This document shows, piece by piece, positions 36,434 through 44,140 of a stretch of DNA of 64,000 bases; within the stretch, counting starts at the first letter, position 1; every line of letters starts with the position of its first letter. The position numbers were made by a program, and so were the translations under genes. The notes below the pieces were generated by a model. It did no database searches, was not told where the DNA came from, and saw only the letters and a program-made list of their open reading frames with translations. Where the stretch lies: the NCBI RefSeq assembly GCF_900086705.1, contig NZ_LT575483.1, forward strand, positions 2,919,516-2,983,515, given 5' to 3'. Origin of the DNA: Massilibacillus massiliensis. Lineage in GTDB: Bacteria; Bacillota; Negativicutes; FLKF01.

Positions 36434-39061
36434 ATGGGAGTGAATTTTACAAATTTGAATGTAAATCCTTGCAAAATGTGTACGCCGATGGGAGCGGTTA
36501 CTGCGTTATATGGCATAAAAAAATGTATGTCGATTTTACACGGATCACAAGGCTGTAGTACCTATATACGTCGCCACATGGCAACGCATTATAATGAACC
36601 AGTTGATATCGCTTCCTCCTCATTAACGGAAGAAGGTACTGTATTTGGCGGCGCAAGCAATCTGATGAAAGGGTTAGAAAATCTCATCCGTTTATATAAT
36701 CCCGAGGTGATCGGCGTATCTACCACGTGTTTGGCAGAAACCACCGGTGAAGATATCAAGGCGATTATTAAAAATTTTTATACGGCACATCCTGACTGTA
36801 AGGTAAAGATTATTCCAGTTTCAACAGCCGGCTATGCTGGTACACAATATGAAGGGTTTTTTAAAGCCTTACAAGCAATTGTTGCAAATGTAGAAATGGA
36901 TACGAAAAAAAATAATAAAATTAACATCATTACGGGGCTGATTTCACCAGCGGATACGCGCTATCTAAAACAACTACTAGACGGCTTAGGTGTTTCGTAT
37001 ATTCTACTGCCGGATTTATCAGAAAATCTAGACGGCGTCCATGTTGATGTATATCATAGATTGCCAAGTGAAGGCACCTCGCTAGAAGAAATTAGCCAAA
37101 TGGCCGGAGCTAAATTTACAATAGAATTATCTACCTTTGTCAGCGATGATATTTCTCCGGCAAAATATCTAGCGGATCACTATGGTGTCCCTTATAAAAG
37201 AATGGATTTGCCGGTAGGATTACAGGCGACCGATACTTTTATTAAGCAAATTGTGGAATTGGGTGGGGTCATTTCCACAGAGTTAGCCAAGGAACGTGGT
37301 CGTTATCTTGATGCGATGGTAGATTCTCATAAATACAATGCGCTTGGCAGAGCAACGGTGTTTGGTGAACCTGATTTCGTCAAAGCGATCATCAATCTGT
37401 GCTGTGAAAATGGTATTGTCCCAGTGGTGAGTGCGACTGGTGCTGCTTGCACAAAATTTCAAGAAAAAATTGAAGCACAGATCAAGAAAGTTGCCGATGG
37501 GTTATTTGTCGAAAACTATGCAATGGTTGACGATGCCGATTTTGAAACGATTGAGCAATTAACATTAAATTTAAAAGCAAATGTGATGATTGGTAATTCC
37601 GATGCACGGAGAATTTCAGAGAAACATTCGATTGACCTTGTACGTTGTGCATTTCCGATCCATGATCGCGTGGGCGGGCAACGCATACAAATGATTGGGT
37701 ATGCCGGATCGTTAAGTTTACTGGATCGTGTTGCAAATACTCTATTGGGAGCAAAAGAGCGCTCTTTTCGTGAAGAACTTTATGAGAAATATTATATGGG
37801 CAGTGATAAAAAACAGAAAGCATCTACTGGTGCGGTAGTTTCCCTCCCATCTTCGCAAACGATTGCGGAAAAGACGGCAACACATCCTTGTTATAATTGC
37901 GGCGCTGGTCAATATGCGAGAATTCATTTACCGATTGCACCAAAATGCAATGTGCAATGTAATTATTGTGTAAGAAAATATGATTGCCCAAATGAAAGCC
38001 GTCCCGGTGTAACGACGGAAATTCTTACACCGGAGGAAGCCTTCCAAAAATATGTGATGGTAAAAGAAAAAATGCCGAATTTAAAAGTTGTTGGCATTGC
38101 CGGTCCCGGAGATTCTTTGGCAAATTTTACAGAGACGAAAGAAACGTTAAAACTGATTAAAGCATACGATCCGGAAGTAACTTTTTGTTTATCGACGAAT
38201 GGTTTGATGCTGCCGCTTTATGCACAAGATTTGATTGATTTAGGTGTGACACATGTTACTGTCACGCTAAATGCAATTGATCCAAAAGTTGGAGCACAGA
38301 TCTATCGGTATGTGGAATATATGGGGATTCGCTATACAGGTGAAAGTGCAGCGGGGATTTTAATTGGCAATCAATTGAGCGGATTGCAGTATTTAACGAA
38401 GCGCGGCATTATTTGTAAGGTAAATACAGTGATGTTAAAGGGGGTCAATGAAGCACACATTGAAGATGTCATAAAAAAAGTAAAAGAAATTGGCTGTGAA
38501 ATCAGTAATATTATGCAGCTAATTCCTGTGCAGGGCAGTGCCTTTGAAACGATGCCGCTTGTGAGTAATAAAGAAATCATGGCGATGCGCAAGCGCTGTG
38601 AAGTACATCTTAAGCAGATGTATCATTGCAAGCAATGTCGTGCCGATGCAATCGGGATACTTGGTAATGATGTTTCTATCGAATATCGCAGTTGTACGGA
38701 TTCTAGTAAGAACGGAGTTAAAGATTTAGCCTTAAAACGGTTTGCCGTTGCGACGAAAAGCGGGATGCTAGTAGATCAGCATTTTGGGCAGGTAAATGAG
38801 TTCTATATCTATGAAAGTGATGGAAGTACTGCGCAGTTTGTCGAACGGCGCAACGTTGAAAAATATTGTACCGGTGTAGAAAATTGTGAGGAGAAGTCAA
38901 GTAAAATGGAAAGCATTTTAACGGCTGTGAAGGATTGTCATAGTGTTCTTACGCTGCGTATTGGTGATTCACCGTCTAAACGGTTAAAAGAAATGGGAAT
39001 CGGAATTGTTGTTACGTACGATCGTATTGAAGATGCAGTGAAAAAGGCAGCCAATCAATAA
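36434..39061 (+). CDS. nifN-B: NifN-NifB fusion protein
   Basis: An 875-residue fusion. Residues about 1-440 are NifN (NVNPCKMCTPMGAVTALYG, HGSQGCSTYIRRH, STTCLAETTGED). After a short linker, residues about 475-760 are a radical SAM NifB domain: CNVQCNYC with Cys505, Cys509 and Cys512, then VGIAGPGDSLAN. The last 100 residues (KRFAVATKSGMLVDQHFGQ) are the NifX/NafY-type cofactor-binding domain. The fusion joins NifB-co synthesis to the NifEN scaffold and is known from clostridia such as C. pasteurianum. ATG at 36434 follows GAGGAGG; the in-frame start at 36389 overlaps nifE and lacks a site. Confidence 0.96.
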   Translation: MGVNFTNLNVNPCKMCTPMGAVTALYGIKKCMSILHGSQGCSTYIRRHMATHYNEPVDIASSSLTEEGTVFGGASNLMKGLENLIRLYNPEVIGVSTTCLAETTGEDIKAIIKNFYTAHPDCKVKIIPVSTAGYAGTQYEGFFKALQAIVANVEMDTKKNNKINIITGLISPADTRYLKQLLDGLGVSYILLPDLSENLDGVHVDVYHRLPSEGTSLEEISQMAGAKFTIELSTFVSDDISPAKYLADHYGVPYKRMDLPVGLQATDTFIKQIVELGGVISTELAKERGRYLDAMVDSHKYNALGRATVFGEPDFVKAIINLCCENGIVPVVSATGAACTKFQEKIEAQIKKVADGLFVENYAMVDDADFETIEQLTLNLKANVMIGNSDARRISEKHSIDLVRCAFPIHDRVGGQRIQMIGYAGSLSLLDRVANTLLGAKERSFREELYEKYYMGSDKKQKASTGAVVSLPSSQTIAEKTATHPCYNCGAGQYARIHLPIAPKCNVQCNYCVRKYDCPNESRPGVTTEILTPEEAFQKYVMVKEKMPNLKVVGIAGPGDSLANFTETKETLKLIKAYDPEVTFCLSTNGLMLPLYAQDLIDLGVTHVTVTLNAIDPKVGAQIYRYVEYMGIRYTGESAAGILIGNQLSGLQYLTKRGIICKVNTVMLKGVNEAHIEDVIKKVKEIGCEISNIMQLIPVQGSAFETMPLVSNKEIMAMRKRCEVHLKQMYHCKQCRADAIGILGNDVSIEYRSCTDSSKNGVKDLALKRFAVATKSGMLVDQHFGQVNEFYIYESDGSTAQFVERRNVEKYCTGVENCEEKSSKMESILTAVKDCHSVLTLRIGDSPSKRLKEMGIGIVVTYDRIEDAVKKAANQ

Positions 39062-39085
39062 AAAGCATGTAGCGAGGTGGGGGAA

Positions 39086-40045
39086 ATGATCTGTATTACA
39101 GATAATACATTGGCTTGTCTTGATGCATACGAGGCAACGTCAGAGGATTTACACGAATTGTTAGAGCTGTTATTAATTTTACCGACAACTTATATTGAAA
39201 TGTCTATACAGGTCTATGAAAAACTTGTTGCATTGTCACCACTGCCGCACTTTGAAAATTATTTATTAAAGGTAGATCATCTATGTGACTTAAAAAAATA
39301 TCAAGGGTTTGCCGGGTATATTTTTCCAGCACCTTGCTTTGGGAAGATTGGAAATGTCTCCTATGCAATTCATTTTAAACATGATCAGGAGATTGGATAT
39401 AATGACGACTGTATTCGAAGCATGCGCATGATCGGTTTTGCAGATCGACTCTGGAAAGATGTTGCCACTGAGTTTAAGGGGATTTTGGAAACAAAGGCGA
39501 ATTTTGAAGTCTGCCCGCAAAATGATTTCTTCTGCGCAACGGCTTTGGCGGTAGAATGGTGCCGGCTAGGCGGTAAACACCTCGTTGCGAGCTTTACTGG
39601 GATTGGCAATCAAGCAAGTTTGGAGGAAGTTCTCATTGCCTTGCATCTGGAGCAACAGAAAGAACTTAAAAGCAATATTGACTGCTTTAAACGATTGAGA
39701 AATTTATTTGAACGGATTACGGGAGAAAAGGTCGCGAAAAACAAAGCGATTATTGGTGAAGAAATTTTTTACGTAGAAGCCGGTATTCATGTTGACGGCA
39801 TTGTGAAAAATCCTGAGATTTATGAACCTTATCCGCCGGAACTTGTCGGTAATCGCCGGAAAGTTATCATGGGAAAACATTCGGGGAAAAAAGCTGTTTT
39901 AGCAAAACTGAAAGAATTGCAGATGAATGAACGAACGATGGACCCGGAGATGTTACTGCTGGCGATCAAACAAAAGAGTATTGAAAAGCAAAACAGTTTA
40001 ACAGACGAAGAATTTGTTGAATTGGTGAAGGCGGTGCAATTGTGA
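39086..40045 (+). CDS. nifV-omega: Homocitrate synthase, omega subunit
   Basis: A 319-residue protein matching the omega part of the two-gene homocitrate synthase. Its C-terminal part has EAGIHVDGIVKNPEIYEPYP and RKVIMGKHSGKKAV, the communication/regulatory region of the LeuA/NifV family; the N-terminal half looks like a degenerate barrel. Homocitrate is the organic ligand of FeMo-co. GTG at 39077 lies inside the GAGGTGGGGG site, so ATG 39086 is chosen. Its stop overlaps the alpha gene (GTGA), so the two are translated together. Confidence 0.9.
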   Translation: MICITDNTLACLDAYEATSEDLHELLELLLILPTTYIEMSIQVYEKLVALSPLPHFENYLLKVDHLCDLKKYQGFAGYIFPAPCFGKIGNVSYAIHFKHDQEIGYNDDCIRSMRMIGFADRLWKDVATEFKGILETKANFEVCPQNDFFCATALAVEWCRLGGKHLVASFTGIGNQASLEEVLIALHLEQQKELKSNIDCFKRLRNLFERITGEKVAKNKAIIGEEIFYVEAGIHVDGIVKNPEIYEPYPPELVGNRRKVIMGKHSGKKAVLAKLKELQMNERTMDPEMLLLAIKQKSIEKQNSLTDEEFVELVKAVQL

Positions 40046-40854
40046 AAGAGTCTCGTTATATCGTGGATACCACCTTGCGAGATGGTGAACAAAGCCCCGG
40101 CGTAGCGTTTTCGAAACAGGATAAAATAGAAATTGCAAAGCTTTTAGATGCAGCACAGGTTTATCAGATTGAAGCGGGAATTCCAGCAATGGGCGGTATA
40201 GAGAAAGAAACGATTATAGAAATAAAAGCACTTTGTAAAAATTCATTGATTTCCACTTGGAATCGAATCAATAAGCAGGATATAAGACATTCCTTTGATT
40301 GTCAGCCTGACATCATTCATATTAGTGTTCCGGTATCAGATGCACAAATTTATGAAAAACTTCAAAAAGATAAAATTTGGTTGAAAGAAAATATGCGTGC
40401 ATGCGTTGATTTCGCCAGGGCGCATGGTTATCAGGTAACAGTTGGCTTTGAAGATGCTTCGAGAGCTGATCTGAATTTTTTGTTAGAGCTTGCAGGCTGC
40501 TTAAAAAGCTACGAAGTTCTTTATCTTCGTTTTGCGGATACCGTTGGGATATTGACGCCGTTTCGCACTGCAGAAAAAGTAAAAGCAATCATTGAAACTA
40601 CGGGGATAAATATCGAATTTCATGCGCATAATGATTTGGGAATGGCGGTTGCAAATTCAATTGCAGCGGCCAAAGCCGGTGCAAAATTTATTGATACTAC
40701 ACTTGGCGGGATTGGTGAACGAACCGGTAATTGTGATTTCGTAAAGTTTATCTATACGGCACAACAACTGTATGATCTTTCCATGGATTTAGCAAGTGCG
40801 AGTGTCGCCGCTGAATCAGTAACAAATAAACTGAAAGTGCAGAATGATATGTAA
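40042..40854 (+). CDS. nifV-alpha: Homocitrate synthase, alpha subunit
   Basis: A 270-residue catalytic half: DTTLRDGEQSPGVAFSKQDK near the N-terminus, FEDASRADLNFL, LRFADTVGILTP and FHAHNDLGMA with the metal-binding HxH. It condenses acetyl-CoA with 2-oxoglutarate to homocitrate. It needs the omega protein for full activity in the clostridial system. The start is GTG, overlapping the preceding stop by four bases. Confidence 0.93.
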   Translation: MKESRYIVDTTLRDGEQSPGVAFSKQDKIEIAKLLDAAQVYQIEAGIPAMGGIEKETIIEIKALCKNSLISTWNRINKQDIRHSFDCQPDIIHISVPVSDAQIYEKLQKDKIWLKENMRACVDFARAHGYQVTVGFEDASRADLNFLLELAGCLKSYEVLYLRFADTVGILTPFRTAEKVKAIIETTGINIEFHAHNDLGMAVANSIAAAKAGAKFIDTTLGGIGERTGNCDFVKFIYTAQQLYDLSMDLASASVAAESVTNKLKVQNDM

Positions 40855-40893
40855 TAATATGAACAAAGATATAATAATTGCAAAAAAATATAT

Positions 40894-40964
40894 TATAATG
40901 TAGAATGATACGTAACAATACAAAATATGTATTATTCTACATTGTATGTATTATTGTACATTAT
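40894..40964 (+). promoter_or_regulatory. Three copies of a 19-bp motif upstream of modA
   Basis: ATGTATTATTCTACATTGT at 40927-40945 is followed directly by ATGTATTATTGTACATTAT at 40946-40964 (17 of 19 identical). A third, inverted copy lies at about 40894-40914 (TATAATGTAGAATGATACGT). The inverted and first direct copies form an interrupted palindrome. Such an array just upstream of the modA ribosome site suggests an operator, possibly for a molybdate or oxyanion sensor, but the sequence is not the classical ModE box. Confidence 0.55.
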
Positions 40965-40977
40965 AAGGAGTGGTTTG

Positions 40978-41784
40978 ATGAGCAAACAAAAATTAATGAT
41001 GGGGTTATGTTCACTCGTGTTGATGTTTACAGTATTCGTGGCTGGATGCGGCAACACGCCAGAAAAGAAAGAAACAGCACAAGCACCTGAACAGGTGGAG
41101 ATTTTTGTTTCGGCAGCGGCTAGCTTGACTGATGTAATGAAAGAAATCGCACAAATGTATGAAAAAGAAAATCCTAATGTCAAATTAACGTTTAGTTTTG
41201 GTGCGAGTGGCGCATTGCAGACTGCAATTGAACAAGGCGCGCCATCCGATATATTTCTCTCAGCAGCGCAAAAGCAGATGAATGCTTTAGAAAAAGGCGG
41301 ATTGCTAGCAGATGGTACGAAAAAAGATTTATTGATTAACAAAGTTGTTTTAATTACACCGAAAGATAATAAAGCTGGCGTAGCGAATTTTGACGATGTT
41401 GCTACGGATAAGGTAAAACGTATTGCGCTTGGTGAGCCAAAAGGTGTACCCGTTGGACAATATTCTGAAGAAGTATTTACTTCTCTAAAGACCTTAGATC
41501 AAGTAAAGGCGAAGGCGGCATACGGTTCTGATGTACGTCAGGTTTTGACTTGGGTAGAATCAGGAGAAGTGGATTGTGGGATTGTTTATGCAACAGATGC
41601 TGCTACTTCGCAAAACGTCACAGTTGTAGCTGAAGCACCGGAAGGAAGTCACAAACCGGTAATTTATCCGGCTGCTGCAATAAAATCCAGCAAGAATATC
41701 GAACAAGCAAAGGCGTTTTTAGCATATTTGTCAAAACCTGAAGTTGGTAAGGTTTTCGAAAAATATGGTTTCAAATTGCAATAA
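40978..41784 (+). CDS. modA: Molybdate ABC transporter substrate-binding lipoprotein ModA
   Basis: A 268-residue ModA. The lipobox is FVAGC with Cys24 as acylation site. Family motifs include VSAAASLTDVMKEIA, FSFGASGALQTAIEQGAPSDIF and CGIVYATDA. It captures molybdate (or tungstate) outside the membrane. The gene follows nifV-alpha by 123 bp and has its own upstream repeats. No modB or modC lies in the window, so the membrane parts must be encoded elsewhere. AAGGAG precedes ATG 40978; the earlier ATG 40927 is inside the repeat array. Confidence 0.94.
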   Translation: MSKQKLMMGLCSLVLMFTVFVAGCGNTPEKKETAQAPEQVEIFVSAAASLTDVMKEIAQMYEKENPNVKLTFSFGASGALQTAIEQGAPSDIFLSAAQKQMNALEKGGLLADGTKKDLLINKVVLITPKDNKAGVANFDDVATDKVKRIALGEPKGVPVGQYSEEVFTSLKTLDQVKAKAAYGSDVRQVLTWVESGEVDCGIVYATDAATSQNVTVVAEAPEGSHKPVIYPAAAIKSSKNIEQAKAFLAYLSKPEVGKVFEKYGFKLQ

Positions 41785-41895
41785 TCACTTTTTAACCGAA
41801 GCATTTGATTACGCATACATATTTTTATTTTGGTGCTGCAGTTGTGAAGAATAGTTATAAAGATAAATTACAATACTATGATTTACGCGATTTCA

Positions 41896-41933
41896 TTACT
41901 TCGCTAAATTTATGATGGAATGATACGAAGTAA
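41896..41933 (+). promoter_or_regulatory. Inverted repeat upstream of the molbindin gene
   Basis: TTACTTCG at 41896-41903 and CGAAGTAA at 41926-41933 are perfect inverted repeats. The loop contains GAATGATAC, which also occurs in the inverted motif before modA, so the two genes may share a regulator. Confidence 0.35.
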
Positions 41934-41960
41934 AAATTTATAAAGAAATGAGGCAAAAAA

Positions 41961-42170
41961 ATGAAAATCAGTGCAAGAAATCAGTTGAAAGGCACCGTGG
42001 TCTCCATTCAAGAAGGTGCAGTCAATGCAATTGTTGGGATTAAAATTGCCAGTGGCGATGTAGTCACGGCAACTGTATCTATGAATGCGGTAAAAGATTT
42101 GGATTTAAAAGTTGGTAAAGAAGCCTATGCAATTATTAAGGCGACTTCTGTTATGATTGGTATAGAATAA
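41961..42170 (+). CDS. mop: Molbindin (Mop, single TOBE domain)
   Basis: A 69-residue protein starting MKISARNQLKGTVVSIQEG and ending KATSVMIGIE, a complete single molybdate-binding TOBE/Mop domain. Mop proteins form hexamers that store or buffer molybdate in the cytoplasm. The link with modA and nif genes makes molybdenum homeostasis for nitrogenase the likely task. A 24-bp hairpin follows. Confidence 0.95.
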   Translation: MKISARNQLKGTVVSIQEGAVNAIVGIKIASGDVVTATVSMNAVKDLDLKVGKEAYAIIKATSVMIGIE

Positions 42171-42180
42171 AATATAAAGA

Positions 42181-42236
42181 GACGCAATAAATATAGGGGT
42201 AAGCATTGATTTTGCTTACCCCTAATTTATTGCGTC
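42181..42236 (+). terminator. Long hairpin after mop
   Basis: GACGCAATAAAT...TAGGGGTAAGCA pairs with TGCTTACCCCTA...TTTATTGCGTC, about 24 bp with one A/A mismatch. The T run is weak (CGTTGTTCTTG), so it may block RNA decay as well as end transcription. Confidence 0.7.
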
Positions 42237-42237
42237 G

Positions 42238-42266
42238 TTGTTCTTGGCTATTATTTAAGCTATAAT
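42238..42266 (+). promoter_or_regulatory. Predicted sigma-A promoter of the 28-codon gene
   Basis: TTGTTC at 42238-42243 and TATAAT at 42261-42266 with 17 bases between. Start near 42273 places a perfect 10-bp hairpin (AAGGACGCAG/CTGCGTCCTT, 42271-42296) at the 5' end of the RNA. Confidence 0.7.
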
Positions 42267-42319
42267 AATTAAGGACGCAGCGTTGACTGCGTCCTTAAAA
42301 CAGAATAGGAGGTGATACC

Positions 42320-42406
42320 ATGCAGATGGAAACTAAATGGTTTAGACTCATAGTTTCTGCTAAATTCATGTTAGCGATTGCCGCGCTAATTGAACTTTGC
42401 AGGTAA
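42320..42406 (+). CDS. Small 28-residue protein, unknown, own promoter and terminator
   Basis: A 28-codon ORF whose product starts MQMETKWFRLIVSAK and ends AALIELCR. It has one short hydrophobic segment (about 10-26) flanked by basic residues, so it could be membrane-associated. AGGAGGTGATACC directly before the ATG is almost a perfect complement of the 16S rRNA 3' end. The gene is flanked by its own promoter, a 5' hairpin and a terminator, giving an RNA of about 180 bases. Small membrane peptide, type I toxin or regulatory peptide are all possible; I recognise no family. Confidence 0.55.
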   Translation: MQMETKWFRLIVSAKFMLAIAALIELCR

Positions 42407-42425
42407 TCAACACCTACTCGACCGG

Positions 42426-42452
42426 AACGATCTGTTTGCGCAGATCGTTTTT
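42426..42452 (+). terminator. Rho-independent terminator of the 28-codon gene
   Basis: AACGATCTG/CAGATCGTT with a 6-base loop, then TTT. Nothing else in 42171-42505 is coding. Confidence 0.8.
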
Positions 42453-42505
42453 GGTTTATTTAGTATATGTCCATTATATTCGATTTTATGCATTCTGTAA
42501 ATGAC

Positions 42506-43912
42506 TCAAGCGTAATAGAGACAATTATTAATATAATCAGCGAGCGCTTTTTGATTTTTAAGTTTTGGTTTCAATGGTGTTTGTTCATACGCCGGTAAGC
42601 GTTTTTTGATAAACTGCGTATCAATGTTACCGGTGCGGAAACAAGGGTCTTCTAAAATTCTCTGATGAAGTGCGATCGTCGTTTTTACGCCTTCCACTTT
42701 GAATTCATTTAGCGCTCTTTGCATGATTTTAATGGCGTCGCCGCGTGTACGACCATGCGCAATTACTTTCGCCATAAGCGAATCGTAATATGGCTCGATT
42801 GCAAGACCAGCAGAAGCACCACTGTCAACGCGGATTCTTGGACCACCTGGTTCATGATAAAACTCAATTAATCCAGGGGAAGGCAGAAAATTATTTTCAG
42901 GATCTTCCGCGTTAATGCGGCACTCAATGGCATGACCAATAAATTGAATGTCTTCTTGGCTTTTATTTAAGGGTTCACCAGCAGCAATTCGAATTTGACG
43001 GCGTACTAAGTCAATTCCAGTGATTGCTTCGGTAATTCCGTGTTCAACCTGAATGCGCGGATTGATTTCCATAAAGAAAAAGCGACCAGTTTTTACATCC
43101 ATCAAAAATTCTACTGTACCAATATTGGTATAGTGGATACTTTTCGCAGCTTTAATTGCAAGGGCGCCAACTTTGTTGCGCATGTCGGTGGTTAAAGCTG
43201 TAGATGGCGCTTCTTCTAAGATTTTTTGATTGCGACGTTGCAGCGAACATTCGCGTTCGCCCAGATGGATGATTGTACCGTAGTTGTCGGCCATGATTTG
43301 CACTTCAATATGACGAGCGCTTTCAACATAATGCTCAAAGTAAAAAGATGTTTTCGTCACATCGACAATTTGTAAAACGTTATTTAACTCTTCTTCATTA
43401 CAAATGACAAACATGGATTTTCCGCCGCCGCCGGATACGGGTTTTATAATGACCGGATAACCGATTTCTTTTGCAATTCCTGCAGCTTCTTCATTTGTTT
43501 TTAAAGGTTTACTGCCTTTCGTCATGGGGATGCCAGCTGCGAGCATAGCTTCACGTGCCGCATCTTTATCACCTACTTGGCGGATTGTCTCGGCAAGCGG
43601 ACCAACCCAGACTAAACCAGCGTTCGTTACTTTTGCAGCAAAGTCTGCATTTTCTGACAAAAATCCATAACCTGGATGGATTGCCTCTGCTTTTGTGGCT
43701 CTTGCTGCTTCAATGATAGCATCCATATTTAGATAACTTTGCATTGCATCCGCAGGACCGATGTTATAAGATAGATCTGCTAGTTGTACATGAATTGCAT
43801 GTGCGTCAACATCGGAATAAACGGCAACTGTTTCAATCCCCAATTCTTGACAAGCGCGGATAATACGCACTGCAATTTCGCCACGGTTTGCGATAAGAAG
43901 GCGTTTGAACAT
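42506..43912 (-). CDS. accC: Biotin carboxylase (AccC/PycA-like)
   Basis: A 468-residue biotin carboxylase with N-domain RLLIANRGEIAVRIIRA, ATP-grasp domain and a C-domain to the end. The glycine loop reads GGGGKSM where AccC usually has GGGGRGM, and the active-site stretch is NPRIQVEHGITEAITG rather than NTRIQVEHPVTEMITG; the catalytic N, R, Q, V, E and H positions remain. It carboxylates biotin with bicarbonate and ATP for acetyl-CoA or another acyl-CoA/pyruvate carboxylase. No BCCP or carboxyltransferase gene is adjacent, so the partner is unclear. GGGGGTAA precedes the ATG. Confidence 0.88.
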   Translation of the reverse strand: MFKRLLIANRGEIAVRIIRACQELGIETVAVYSDVDAHAIHVQLADLSYNIGPADAMQSYLNMDAIIEAARATKAEAIHPGYGFLSENADFAAKVTNAGLVWVGPLAETIRQVGDKDAAREAMLAAGIPMTKGSKPLKTNEEAAGIAKEIGYPVIIKPVSGGGGKSMFVICNEEELNNVLQIVDVTKTSFYFEHYVESARHIEVQIMADNYGTIIHLGERECSLQRRNQKILEEAPSTALTTDMRNKVGALAIKAAKSIHYTNIGTVEFLMDVKTGRFFFMEINPRIQVEHGITEAITGIDLVRRQIRIAAGEPLNKSQEDIQFIGHAIECRINAEDPENNFLPSPGLIEFYHEPGGPRIRVDSGASAGLAIEPYYDSLMAKVIAHGRTRGDAIKIMQRALNEFKVEGVKTTIALHQRILEDPCFRTGNIDTQFIKKRLPAYEQTPLKPKLKNQKALADYINNCLYYA

Positions 43913-43997
43913 CGTAAATTACCCCCAAATGTATGAAAGATTTTTAATCCTTTTGTAATATATTATTTTATGTTACATTATAATATATTATGAGATT

Positions 43998-44026
43998 ATT
44001 ATAGTAGATTATATTATAGAAAACAA
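43998..44026 (-). promoter_or_regulatory. Predicted sigma-A promoter of the biotin carboxylase gene
   Basis: On the minus strand TTGTTT (44026-44021) and TATAAT (44003-43998) are 17 bases apart, about 85 bp before the ATG. Confidence 0.6.
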
Positions 44027-44140
44027 TATAATTTGTGAATGTATACACAATCTTAAATATATAAAATAATTCTGAAATTTATTGGGTTAAATTTAGGTAT
44101 AATAGTTAGTTATATTAAATATTTATTGTAGGTGAAAAAG

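Noticed and set aside
40927-41090. Upstream ATG starts for modA within the repeat array
   Set aside because: They lack ribosome sites and would add residues before a perfect lipoprotein signal; AAGGAG before 40978 decides the start.
40894-44030. Shared operator between modA and the biotin carboxylase promoter (both contain ACATTATAATATATT)
   Set aside because: The common string is mostly a -10-like A+T run and can arise by chance at A+T-rich promoters; the rest of the modA motif is missing.
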